This document shows, piece after piece, positions 26,279 to 33,971 of a DNA stretch of 64,000 nt (within the stretch, counting starts at the first letter, position 1; each line of letters opens with the position of its first letter). A model generated the notes under the pieces. It did no database searches. It was not told the origin of the DNA and worked only from the letters and a program-made list of their open reading frames with translations. Source of the stretch: an uncultured Anaerococcus sp. (GTDB lineage Bacteria > Bacillota > Clostridia > Tissierellales > Peptoniphilaceae); contig URUJ01000004.1 of assembly GCA_900551095.1 (NCBI GenBank), positions 9,948-73,947 of the forward strand, in the 5' to 3' direction. The position numbers and the translations under genes are program-made.

Positions 26279-27405
26279 TAATAACTCCTTTGGTCTAATG
26301 ATTCATTTTTAGAGGTTACATAAGGATTTGCTCTGTTTCCAAATAATCTAACATCGTGGCCGATTTCAGTACCCTTATCTGTAATTACAAAATTAAGAAT
26401 AGCTCCATCACCTATAACTGAGTCTTGGAATATAATTGAATTTCTAATGATAGCTCCCTTACCAATCTTTGCTCCTCTAAAAATAATAGAATTTTCTACT
26501 TCACCTTCAATAATCCCGCCGTTTGCTATTAACGAATTTTTAACATTTGCATTTTTAGTGTAGGATGTTGAAGGCTCATCTTTTGATTTAGTATACACTA
26601 AACCATCCTCATAGAATAGTTTATCAAATGTATTTTGATTTAATAATCTCATGTTAACTTCGTAGAACGAATTGATATCCTTAATTATCTCAAATTCCTT
26701 ATCTTGTCTATAAAAATCTATATTTAATTTACCAGGATAAGCAAATATTGCTGACAATAATGTGTTAGATACATTTCTTTGCATAGCTTGTCTTAATACC
26801 TTAAGAAAAGCTTCTTTTTTCATAATTAATGAACCTAAAAATAAATCAACAGTATCTGTGATACCTAGGTTTAACCCAACGCCTACTGGTTTTCCGTCTT
26901 CATCTGAATTAATAATAGATTGGTTTAGATATTCTCCGTCCTCATCTAAGGTCTTATTTGAAAGTATTAAACAATCTAAATCTTCTTCTTTCATTTTTTC
27001 CATAGCATCACTAATATCTTCTTTAATAATATACATTGGATTTTTTATATATACATATTCAAAATCGTGTTCTTGAAAATATACTATGGTATCATAATAA
27101 GTTTCTACTTCACTTCTATTACCATTACCAGAAAGGCCAACTGGGTTTATCATAAGGCCACCATTTCTCCTATTTAATTCCCAGCTTTTGCCATTACCAA
27201 CGTGGTCAAGTGTAGATCTTAATTTACTTCCAGCATATAAAATAACTCTATTTATATCATAATTTGCAAGATTTGATAAAGCAAAATCTATAATTCTGTA
27301 TCTACCACCAAATGGTAGCATATAATCAGGTCTAAACTCACATAGAGATCCATAATTTGAATCGTTAAAACTTGGACTATAAACTAATGCAACAATTCTT
27401 TCCAT
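26278..27405 (-). CDS. glgD: GlgD, non-catalytic-type subunit of ADP-glucose pyrophosphorylase
   Basis: This 375-residue protein is homologous to GlgC but lacks the nucleotide-binding GGxGxRL loop at its N-terminus (ALVYSPSFNDSNYGSL in that place). It keeps LPFGGRYRIIDFALSN and a C-terminal left-handed beta-helix with repeated GAxI turns. GlgD subunits in Firmicutes pair with GlgC and modulate its activity. Two bases separate it from glgC, consistent with a heteromeric enzyme. Confidence 0.93.
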   Translation of the reverse strand: MERIVALVYSPSFNDSNYGSLCEFRPDYMLPFGGRYRIIDFALSNLANYDINRVILYAGSKLRSTLDHVGNGKSWELNRRNGGLMINPVGLSGNGNRSEVETYYDTIVYFQEHDFEYVYIKNPMYIIKEDISDAMEKMKEEDLDCLILSNKTLDEDGEYLNQSIINSDEDGKPVGVGLNLGITDTVDLFLGSLIMKKEAFLKVLRQAMQRNVSNTLLSAIFAYPGKLNIDFYRQDKEFEIIKDINSFYEVNMRLLNQNTFDKLFYEDGLVYTKSKDEPSTSYTKNANVKNSLIANGGIIEGEVENSIIFRGAKIGKGAIIRNSIIFQDSVIGDGAILNFVITDKGTEIGHDVRLFGNRANPYVTSKNESLDQRSY

Positions 27406-27406
27406 A

Positions 27407-28540
27407 CTATTCCTCCTCTACTCCTTCTGTGCTGACTAGATAAACTTTCTCATCATCTTCTTTTCCTATATCTTCAGTCAACTCCATATTTTCAGCAACT
27501 ACTGCATTATAAATCTTAACTCCAGATTTTACTTTAACACCATTTAGCAAAACAGAATTATAAACCTCTGCTCCTTCTTCAATTACAACATCAGAAAATA
27601 AAACAGAATGGTTAACTTTTCCGTCTATAATACAGGCTTCATTTACAAGAGTATCTGCAAGTTCTGCTTTTTTACCAACTCTGTGTGGTGGGAGATTTAG
27701 TGATTTAGTGTATATTTTCCAATTATCATCATAGATTCCTAGTTCATTATCTGGATCAATTAAATCTAGATTTGCTTGCCAGAAACTTCTTACAGTTCCA
27801 ACATCCTTCCAATAACCATCAAATTTGTAAACATAAAGTGGTGAGCCTTGCTCTAGCATTTTTGGAATAATATCATGACCAAAATCATTTGATGAATCCT
27901 TATTTTCATAATCTTCAATAAGCTCTTTTCTTAAAACCTTCCAATTGAAAACATAAATACCCATAGAAGCTAGGTTTGATTTTGGATTTTCTGGTTTCTC
28001 TTCAAATTCAACTATTTTTCCTTCATCATCAGTATTCATAATACCAAAACGACTAGCTTCATCCCAATCAACTTCCATAACGGCTATAGTACAATCTGCT
28101 CCTTTTTGTTTATGAACATCAAGAAGTTCTCTATAATCCATCTTGTAAATGTGATCGCCTGAAAGAATTAATACATACTCAGGGTTAACTTCATCGAGAT
28201 AATTAATATTTTCATAAATAGCTGATGCAGTACCTTCAAACCATCTACCACCTTCTTCTGTATAGTAAGGTGTAAGTATCCTTAGTCCGCCAAAATTTCT
28301 ATCATAATCCCAAGCTGCTCCTATACCTAGATGTTCATTTAAAAGTTGTGGTTTATATTGAGTTAGGACTCCTATATCTTTAATTTCACTATTTGTCGAA
28401 TTACTAAGGGCGAAATCTATAATACGATATTTTCCCCCAAATGGAACTACCGGTTTTGCCATTTCTCTTGTCAATGCTTTAAGTCTAGAACCTTGTCCAC
28501 CAGCTAAAAGCATTGCTGCAGTATTGTTTGCGTTTCTCAT
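27407..28540 (-). CDS. glgC: glucose-1-phosphate adenylyltransferase
   Basis: This 377-residue protein makes ADP-glucose from glucose-1-phosphate and ATP, the committed step of glycogen synthesis. The motifs are intact: the nucleotide loop LLAGGQGSRL, the KPVVPFGGKYRIIDF segment, ILSGDHIYKMDY, FEEKPENPKS and the GYWKDVGT region, then a beta-helix. The frame is open 16 codons further upstream, but only the ATG at 28540 has an AGGAGG site. It is the first gene of the glg operon and is transcribed divergently from tmRNA. Confidence 0.96.
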   Translation of the reverse strand: MRNANNTAAMLLAGGQGSRLKALTREMAKPVVPFGGKYRIIDFALSNSTNSEIKDIGVLTQYKPQLLNEHLGIGAAWDYDRNFGGLRILTPYYTEEGGRWFEGTASAIYENINYLDEVNPEYVLILSGDHIYKMDYRELLDVHKQKGADCTIAVMEVDWDEASRFGIMNTDDEGKIVEFEEKPENPKSNLASMGIYVFNWKVLRKELIEDYENKDSSNDFGHDIIPKMLEQGSPLYVYKFDGYWKDVGTVRSFWQANLDLIDPDNELGIYDDNWKIYTKSLNLPPHRVGKKAELADTLVNEACIIDGKVNHSVLFSDVVIEEGAEVYNSVLLNGVKVKSGVKIYNAVVAENMELTEDIGKEDDEKVYLVSTEGVEEE

Positions 28541-28650
28541 AAGCCCTCCTGTTTTATGAATAATTATTGTCTTCGTATATATACCCAATTATGGAAATTA
28601 TATTCTAGAAAACCTTTTCTTATTTACATTTTATCACAATATTAATACTT

Positions 28651-28678
28651 TTGACAAGCCTTATATAATTAGTATAGT
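28651..28678 (+). promoter_or_regulatory. promoter of tmRNA
   Basis: A perfect TTGACA, 16-bp spacer and TATAGT end 10 bp before the tmRNA 5' end. It shares the space with the divergent glg operon, whose own promoter I could not define. Confidence 0.82.
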
Positions 28679-28688
28679 TACTACATAT

Positions 28689-29043
28689 GGGGATGCCATG
28701 GTTTCGACGTGATTGAAGAGGCTTTGGCTGCAAGTCGTATATCAAAACGTAAATTGATAATTAAATATAAACGCAAACGAAAACAGCGAAGCAAACTTCG
28801 CACTAGCAGCCTAGTAATAGGTTAGCAATGAATATTAGGTTCGTCGCAAATTTAATATTCGTTTTATAATTAAGCGACAACTAATATATCAAAGCTTTGA
28901 GATATATTGAGTAACATGAAGCTAGCAGAAAAAACTTTTTGTAAGTTTTTGATTTTTATGTGAAACTTTAAAACTTAATAAACTTGTAGATGCCTTTGGT
29001 GATGCTTTCACGGACAAGGGTTCGACTCCCTTCATCTCCACCA
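28689..29043 (+). ncRNA. ssrA: tmRNA
   Basis: A 355-nt gene. The tRNA-like ends are GGGGATG at the 5' end and CATCTCC plus A and CCA at the 3' end, forming a 7-bp acceptor stem with one G-U pair. The T-arm GGTTCGACTCC is conserved. The open frame begins at GCA (28773-28775) and encodes ANENSEANFALAA before TAG. With the alanine carried by tmRNA, the tag is 14 residues ending in the ClpXP-type ALAA. It frees stalled ribosomes together with SmpB. CCA is encoded. Confidence 0.98.
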
Positions 29044-29050
29044 AACACTT

Positions 29051-29078
29051 AAAACGTTGATATTTCAACGTTTTTTAT
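29051..29078 (+). terminator. tmRNA terminator
   Basis: The arms AAACGTTGA / TCAACGTTT with a 4-nt loop are followed by TTTATTT on the plus strand, 8 nt after the tmRNA CCA end. Confidence 0.85.
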
Positions 29079-29136
29079 TTATAATTTTTTGTAAAATTTA
29101 TTTTATTTTTTAATATTAGCTATAAAAATTCCCACG

Positions 29137-29160
29137 AAAAAAACTCCCAAAAAGGGAGTT
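29137..29160 (-). terminator. terminator of the dnaX-ebfC-recR-lipoprotein operon
   Basis: The arms AACTCCC / GGGAGTT with a 5-nt loop lead into seven T residues on the minus strand, just after the lipoprotein gene's stop. It converges with the tmRNA terminator. Confidence 0.85.
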
Positions 29161-29163
29161 CGC

Positions 29164-30162
29164 TTAATTTTTGTAATATATATCGTTTGTAGGTCTTTTG
29201 CCATTGAATATATTTTTGTCCAAATTTTCTAATTTGTCCATGTAAATTTCATAGACACCTACCATAGTATCCGAATCTATAAATGTATGATCTATAGATT
29301 TGAAAATTTTGGTGGCTTCTTCGTTTGTTATATCATAATTATTTATAATACGTTGTGATAATACAAAATTTTCATCAATACTTTGTTGGGCACTTTTATA
29401 TTCTTCCAAAAATCTATCAAAACTTTCTTTATTATCTCTTAAATATTTTTTATTAACTATGATAACTTCCGATAAAAAGTCTCCAGTTGAATTAGAATTT
29501 GGTAACATTGAAATGGTCTTATTCAAGTCAAAACTATAAAAAGATCTTCCCTCTAGAGCTATTGAATAATATGGCTCGGAAAGAATCGCTATAATATTTT
29601 CAGAATTTTCTAAATTTTTTAGAATATCTTTTTGATTGGAGTAAAATTCTGTATTTATTTTCATTAATGATTTTAAAAGACCCAACTTTGAATCAATCAA
29701 TTTGTTTAGTGATTCATTGAGTTCTGGAACCATTATCGTCATGCCCAACATATCTTTTGGACTATTTATTTGTTTATCACTAATAATGTGAATATTATTT
29801 ACAGCCGTAATTGCAGCAAGTTTTATATTTTCATTAGTTTTTGAATAAATGTTTGTTACTTGATATGCAGGGATAATCGCTATATCAAAATCTAACGTTT
29901 CTATCTGTGATAAATTATTTACTCTAGAACAATGGTATCGATTTTCGTTATCTTTATTTAATTTATCCATTATAATATCTGACGCGAAAGTTGTTGTTTT
30001 GACGTCAATTTTATTATTTACTGGTTTTTTTTCTACTTCTATTATATCTTTTTGAATTTTTTCAGTCTTTTTTGGTGTTGTTTTCTGAAAAATAGTACAT
30101 CCTGATATAAATAAAATAGGAAGAATTGCCAATAAAATTCTTTTTAATTTATTCACTAACAT
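29164..30162 (-). CDS. lipoprotein resembling ABC-transporter solute-binding proteins
   Basis: This 332-residue protein has a signal peptide and a lipobox LFISGC (Cys near residue 22), so it should be anchored outside the membrane. The body resembles NMT1/SsuA-type binding proteins, with DFDIAIIPAYQVTNIY, an INSPKDMLGMTIMVP-type segment and a long helical C-terminus. No permease or ATPase gene is adjacent, so its transporter is unknown. It overlaps recR by 14 bp and ends the dnaX operon. A GTG two codons downstream with a better-spaced AGGAG is an alternative start. Confidence 0.72.
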   Translation of the reverse strand: MLVNKLKRILLAILPILFISGCTIFQKTTPKKTEKIQKDIIEVEKKPVNNKIDVKTTTFASDIIMDKLNKDNENRYHCSRVNNLSQIETLDFDIAIIPAYQVTNIYSKTNENIKLAAITAVNNIHIISDKQINSPKDMLGMTIMVPELNESLNKLIDSKLGLLKSLMKINTEFYSNQKDILKNLENSENIIAILSEPYYSIALEGRSFYSFDLNKTISMLPNSNSTGDFLSEVIIVNKKYLRDNKESFDRFLEEYKSAQQSIDENFVLSQRIINNYDITNEEATKIFKSIDHTFIDSDTMVGVYEIYMDKLENLDKNIFNGKRPTNDIYYKN

Positions 30163-30754
30163 CTCTCCTATCCTCCAGAGCTCTCTCTAATGTAAGTTGA
30201 TCAAAGTACTCTAGATGAGATCCTACTGGAATTCCTTGGGCAATTTTAGATATTTTGATATTCTTTCCCTTTAGAAGGTTAGTTATAAAAAGTATTGTTG
30301 TTTCTCCTTCTATTGTGGAAGAAATAGCTAGGATTATTTCCTTTATATTTTCATTTTCTAACCTCTTCATAAGCATATCAATATTAAGTTTATCAGCAGT
30401 TACGTTATCCGATGGAGAAATCAATCCTCCTAGGACATGGTACTTTCCCCTATAGGCTCCTGATTTTTCAATAGCTATAAGATTTCTCACATCTTCCACT
30501 ATACAAAGATATTCTTCATCTCTGGTGAAATCTCTGCATATTTTACAGGTTTCTTCTTCTGTAAGATTGCCACAAATTTTGCAGTGGTGAATTCTTTCTT
30601 TAACTTCCATAAGTGATTTTGAGAAATCTTCTACACTTTTTTTATCTTCGTCTATTATACTCATGGCAAGTCTTTCAGCACTTTTCCTACCTATAGTGGG
30701 TAATTTTTGAAAATGTTCTATTAAATTATTTAATGATTCTGGTAAAATAGCCAT
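30149..30754 (-). CDS. recR: recombination mediator RecR
   Basis: This 201-residue protein has the RecR layout. An N-terminal helix-hairpin-helix (LPTIGRKSAERLA) is followed by a four-cysteine zinc finger (CKICGNLTEEETCKIC, near residue 57) and a TOPRIM domain with ILAISSTIEGETT. It works with RecO and RecF in loading RecA at gaps. The order dnaX-ebfC-recR is conserved across bacteria. Its start overlaps the stop of ebfC by one base. Confidence 0.95.
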   Translation of the reverse strand: MAILPESLNNLIEHFQKLPTIGRKSAERLAMSIIDEDKKSVEDFSKSLMEVKERIHHCKICGNLTEEETCKICRDFTRDEEYLCIVEDVRNLIAIEKSGAYRGKYHVLGGLISPSDNVTADKLNIDMLMKRLENENIKEIILAISSTIEGETTILFITNLLKGKNIKISKIAQGIPVGSHLEYFDQLTLERALEDRRDVSE

Positions 30755-31089
30755 TACATTAGACCAGGAATATTAATTCCACCAGTTAGCTTACCCATAT
30801 TTTCTTCGTTAAATTTATCAGCTTGACTTGCTGCATCGTTTATTGCAACCATTATTAGATCTTGAAGCATCTCAACATCATCGGGATCAACTACATCTGG
30901 ATCTATTTTTATAGCTTTTACTACTTTTTTTCCTGTAACAGTTGCTTCTACTACTCCACCACCAGCAGAAGATGTGAATTCCTTTTCTTCAAGCTCTTGT
31001 TGAGCCTTTTCCATATCTTGTTGCATCTTCTTTACTTGTTTCATCATGTTGTTCATGTTTGGCATTCCGCCTCTAAAATTTCTAGCCAT
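30754..31089 (-). CDS. YbaB/EbfC nucleoid-associated protein
   Basis: A 111-residue DNA-binding protein. The N-terminal Met-rich, coiled segment (MPNMNNMMKQVKKMQQDME) and core GGGVVEATVTGKKVVKAIKIDP match the family, as does the C-terminal GKLTGGINIPGLM. It forms dimers that bind DNA without strong specificity. It lies between dnaX and recR in the usual order. Confidence 0.94.
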   Translation of the reverse strand: MARNFRGGMPNMNNMMKQVKKMQQDMEKAQQELEEKEFTSSAGGGVVEATVTGKKVVKAIKIDPDVVDPDDVEMLQDLIMVAINDAASQADKFNEENMGKLTGGINIPGLM

Positions 31090-31098
31090 TATTTCCTC

Positions 31099-32766
31099 CT
31101 ATTTAATAATTAAATCTTCATTAAAAATATTTTTTAACTTATCTATATTTTCGTTAATAATATTTATTTCTTCTTTCTTATCTTCTACAGTACCAGTCTT
31201 TAAAGAAAAGTTTACTTCCTTTTTTAGTATTTGAGATAATTTTTCACTTATTTCATCTAATTTGGTTTCTATAAATATCCTATAAAATTCATCCTCAATA
31301 ATAAGGGTAAACTCTTTATCTTGATAAACATAATTAAAACCTTCATCTCTGAAGAGTGTATTTAACATTGTTCCAGATGTTGCAACTACCATATTTTTTA
31401 TCTCATTTATAGTATTTCCATCTAGTGTAGTTTTTTCTGAAGAGTCTATTGTTTCTTCATGATCTTTAATTTTTGGTTGTGATTTAACTTCAAAATTTTT
31501 ATTTTTATTAGAAAGCTCTCCTACTTCATCATTTTTATTAATTTCATTAACAGAATTTTCACTGGTAGTTATCATATTTGGTGAATAGTTTTTTAACCTA
31601 TTGTCTATAATTCCATTAATAGTATCAACTATATCTGACTGTCCTAATCTTTCAAGTTTTTCAACTCTAGATATTAGACTACTCATATCAACGGTGTCGA
31701 TTAACCTCAACACCAAAACTTCACTTAGAATATCGGTATTGGAAGAATTGTTTATTTTTATAAAATAATCATTTAATACATCTAGACTAGTTAAAATTCT
31801 CTCAAGACTAAAATTATCTAGTTTCTTTTTGAGAAGTTCTAGCCTTTCTTCATTTTCAAAATCCTTATCATAACCACTTACTTTTAAAATCATAAGATCT
31901 CTATAATAATTTACTAGTGAGTCAACAATATCTAGATTAGATTTTCCATCATCTCTAATACTTTTTAGATTATTTAAACTTGCTTTTTGATCTTTAACTA
32001 AGATACTAGAAACTAATGTATCAATTTTATCAAAATCAACCGTTCCCAAGATAAATTCAACATCTTTAAGCAAAAATTCTTCTTTATTAAAAGATAAAAC
32101 TTGATCTAAAATACTAAGTGCATCTCTCATTGCACCCTTAGCTTTTCTAATGATAAGATCAACAGCTTCATTTTCCATTTTAATATTTTGATCTTTTAAA
32201 ATTATATTTATTTGCTCTTTAATCTTAGATGAGTCAATTTTATTAAATTCAAACTTCTGAACTCTAGATAAAATTGTTTTAGGAATTTTGTCTATTTCAG
32301 TAGTTGCCAAAATAAAGACGAGATGCTTTGGTGGTTCTTCCATGATTTTTAGTAAAGCATTAAAAGCTTCCCTAGTAATCATATGGGCCTCATCTATTAT
32401 GTAGACTTTGTATTTAAGATTTGCCGGTGGATAGATTACATTATCCCTTAAATTCCTTATATCATCAATACGTCTATTGCTCGCAGCATCCATCTCAACT
32501 ACATCTAAACTAGTTTCTTCTTCTATAGCCCTGCAATTTTCACATTCCAGGCATGGAGAACCGTCTATTGGATTTAGGCAGTTTATTGCCTTAGCAAAAA
32601 TCTTTGCTGCTGAAGTCTTACCACATCCTCTTTCTCCAGCAAATAAGTAAGCATGAGAAAAGTTATTATTTTTTATTTGGTTTTTTAATACATTAACGAC
32701 TTTGTCTTGACCGAGGAGCTCTTCAAAGACTTTAGGTCGATATTGTCTATATAAAGCTTTTGCCAT
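31099..32766 (-). CDS. dnaX: DNA polymerase III subunit gamma/tau
   Basis: This 555-residue clamp-loader ATPase starts MAKALYRQYRPK behind AAGGAAGG. The open frame runs 65 codons further upstream, but that part lies opposite the tRNA-Ser gene and is rejected. Motifs include Walker A in GERGCGKTSAAK, a four-Cys zinc site (CLNPIDGSPCLECENC), Walker B VYIIDEAHM, and sensor motifs ATTEIDKIP and SRVQKFEF. The C-terminal ~200 residues are low-complexity and variable, as in tau. No frameshift slippery site was evident. Confidence 0.95.
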   Translation of the reverse strand: MAKALYRQYRPKVFEELLGQDKVVNVLKNQIKNNNFSHAYLFAGERGCGKTSAAKIFAKAINCLNPIDGSPCLECENCRAIEEETSLDVVEMDAASNRRIDDIRNLRDNVIYPPANLKYKVYIIDEAHMITREAFNALLKIMEEPPKHLVFILATTEIDKIPKTILSRVQKFEFNKIDSSKIKEQINIILKDQNIKMENEAVDLIIRKAKGAMRDALSILDQVLSFNKEEFLLKDVEFILGTVDFDKIDTLVSSILVKDQKASLNNLKSIRDDGKSNLDIVDSLVNYYRDLMILKVSGYDKDFENEERLELLKKKLDNFSLERILTSLDVLNDYFIKINNSSNTDILSEVLVLRLIDTVDMSSLISRVEKLERLGQSDIVDTINGIIDNRLKNYSPNMITTSENSVNEINKNDEVGELSNKNKNFEVKSQPKIKDHEETIDSSEKTTLDGNTINEIKNMVVATSGTMLNTLFRDEGFNYVYQDKEFTLIIEDEFYRIFIETKLDEISEKLSQILKKEVNFSLKTGTVEDKKEEINIINENIDKLKNIFNEDLIIK

Positions 32767-32826
32767 AGCCTTCCTTTCTACCTTATAATTATACCACATT
32801 ATAATGGAAATATTTATATTTTTGTT

Positions 32827-32854
32827 TTGCATTGAAAATAATCTACGGTATAGT
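32827..32854 (+). promoter_or_regulatory. promoter of tRNA-Ser/SRP RNA unit
   Basis: On the plus strand TTGCAT and TATAGT are 16 bp apart, ending 15 bp before the tRNA. No second promoter is visible between tRNA and SRP RNA, so both are likely made from this one. Confidence 0.6.
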
Positions 32855-32869
32855 ATGTTATTGTAGTAT

Positions 32870-32960
32870 GGAGAGCTGTCCGAGCGGTTTAAGGAGCACG
32901 ATTGGAAATCGTGTATACAGACTTTTTGTATCATGGGTTCAAATCCCATGCTCTCCGCCA
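32870..32960 (+). tRNA. tRNA-Ser (anticodon GGA)
   Basis: A class II tRNA with acceptor stem GGAGAGC/GCTCTCC, discriminator G and encoded CCA. The anticodon stem-loop CACGATTGGAAATCGTG has anticodon GGA (reads UCC/UCU), a long variable arm follows, and the T-arm is ATGGGTTCAAATCCCAT. Confidence 0.97.
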
Positions 32961-32964
32961 TGCA

Positions 32965-33195
32965 CTAGACAGGGAACTAGCGGTGCCTTGTAACCTGCAA
33001 TCCGCTATAGCAGGGTTTAAGTCCCAATGGAGGGCTTTTGGCAAAATAAAAGATTAGGATAACTAGTGTTGATTGATAGATCTTACGCAACATAAGACTG
33101 TGAACCATGTCAGGAGGGGAACCTAGCAGCATTAAGCAGACACTTGTGTGTGCCGTAAGGCAACCTATCATGAGCTAAGTATTCTAGACCCTATA
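32965..33195 (+). ncRNA. ffs: signal recognition particle RNA, large Firmicutes type
   Basis: The 5' domain contains GGTGCCTTGTAACCTGC followed by CCGCTATAGCAGGG, as in Bacillus scRNA. The helix-8 core is GTCAGG, then a GGAA tetraloop, then AGCAGCATTAAG (about 33108-33136). The two base pairs beneath the tetraloop are exchanged relative to Bacillus (GG/CC instead of CC/GG) with pairing kept, which supports a real helix. It begins right after the CCA of tRNA-Ser. The exact ends are approximate. With Ffh it directs membrane proteins to the translocon. Confidence 0.92.
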
Positions 33196-33235
33196 TTATG
33201 CTGATTGTTCGATATTGGGTGTGCTTACATATTTG

Positions 33236-33262
33236 ACTCCAAGTTAAGCTTGGAGTTTTTTT
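33236..33262 (+). terminator. terminator of tRNA-Ser/SRP RNA
   Basis: The arms ACTCCAAG / CTTGGAGT close a short loop and are followed by seven T residues on the plus strand, ~40 nt after the SRP RNA. Confidence 0.88.
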
Positions 33263-33281
33263 ATACTCAAATTATTTTTTA

Positions 33282-33290
33282 TGTTATAAT
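33282..33290 (+). promoter_or_regulatory. extended -10 promoter of the CBS protein gene
   Basis: TGTTATAAT on the plus strand fits TGnTATAAT, about 30 bp before the TTG start of the CBS-domain gene and just past the preceding terminator. Confidence 0.6.
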
Positions 33291-33321
33291 AAATGTAGAT
33301 AAAAAAAGAGAGGTGCCAAAA

Positions 33322-33801
33322 TTGATTGGGGAAAAATTTACCAAACTTTTTAATAGACCAACAAAAAATCTTATGATACCAGCAAGCCAAGTGGCTGTTG
33401 TTAACGAAAATGATTCTTTACTTCATGCTATACTTGTATTATCTTCTTCTGGATATCAAATAATTCCTGTTATTGATGAAAACAACTGTATAAGAGGACT
33501 TATTTCCATACCCCAGATAGTAAAAAGTTTTGATAATTTATCGCTATTTAATGAGGATAAGCTAGCAGAAATCAAAGTTAAAGAGGCTATGAACCAAGTT
33601 GTTCCAATATTATTTGATAACTATGAACTAGAAGATGTGATTTCTCTTCTAATTGATAACAACTTTGTTTGTGTAACTTTGAAAAACGGGTATTTTTTGG
33701 GAATAATTCCTAGAAAAGTTGTACTCGAACGATTCACCCAAGTTGCTCATAATTTAGAAAAAGAATATAAACTAATTGAAAAAGGGACTAGTGCAGAATG
33801 A
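33322..33801 (+). CDS. CBS-domain protein, CbpB/DarB (YkuL)-like
   Basis: This 159-residue protein consists of two CBS motifs, covering residues ~12-75 and ~88-150. Conserved patterns include NLMIPASQVAVV, GYQIIPVIDE and RGLISIPQIV. The size and simple two-CBS layout match the cyclic-di-AMP-binding protein CbpB/DarB that controls the stringent-response enzyme Rel in Bacillus and Listeria. I start it at TTG (33322), six bases after GAGAGGTG. An upstream start would run through the SRP terminator. Ligand binding is inferred from the family. Confidence 0.82.
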   Translation: MIGEKFTKLFNRPTKNLMIPASQVAVVNENDSLLHAILVLSSSGYQIIPVIDENNCIRGLISIPQIVKSFDNLSLFNEDKLAEIKVKEAMNQVVPILFDNYELEDVISLLIDNNFVCVTLKNGYFLGIIPRKVVLERFTQVAHNLEKEYKLIEKGTSAE

Positions 33802-33805
33802 ATAA

Positions 33806-33926
33806 ATCGCCCCAATATCATCATAGGTTCTAAAGAAGCCGATAAGCTTTAACTCGTGAAGTTTCATCTCATGAGCCTTCTAGCTTTATATGAAACTTTG
33901 AGAGTACCCTACGATGATGGGGCGAT
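33806..33926. repeat. 121-bp structured inverted repeat between convergent genes
   Basis: The outer arms ATCGCCCC / GGGGCGAT are perfect and extend through ATCATCATAGG / CCTACGATGAT with one bulge and one mismatch, about 17 bp in all. Inside there are competing hairpins: CTCGTGA / TCATGAG, and AAGTTTCAT / ATGAAACTT. There is no T run directly after the stem on either strand and no promoter I can defend. It could be a bidirectional terminator, a small structured RNA, or a transposon-derived palindrome. Confidence 0.6.
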
Positions 33927-33971
33927 AGTTATCCTCAATTTACAACAGTCTTTTTTTGCTAATTACATATT

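Noticed and set aside
11439..28540. CcpA (cre) operators at ptsH and glg promoters
   Set aside because: Although HPr-Ser46 and a CcpA-like regulator are present, I found no convincing cre match by eye.
32767..32961. 65-codon N-terminal extension of dnaX
   Set aside because: It runs opposite the tRNA-Ser gene and past the AAGGAAGG-preceded ATG that begins the conserved MAKALYRQYRPK end.
33205..33321. Upstream start of the CBS protein
   Set aside because: The extension would be translated from the SRP RNA terminator, and the extended -10 promoter lies after it. TTG with GAGAGGTG fits better.
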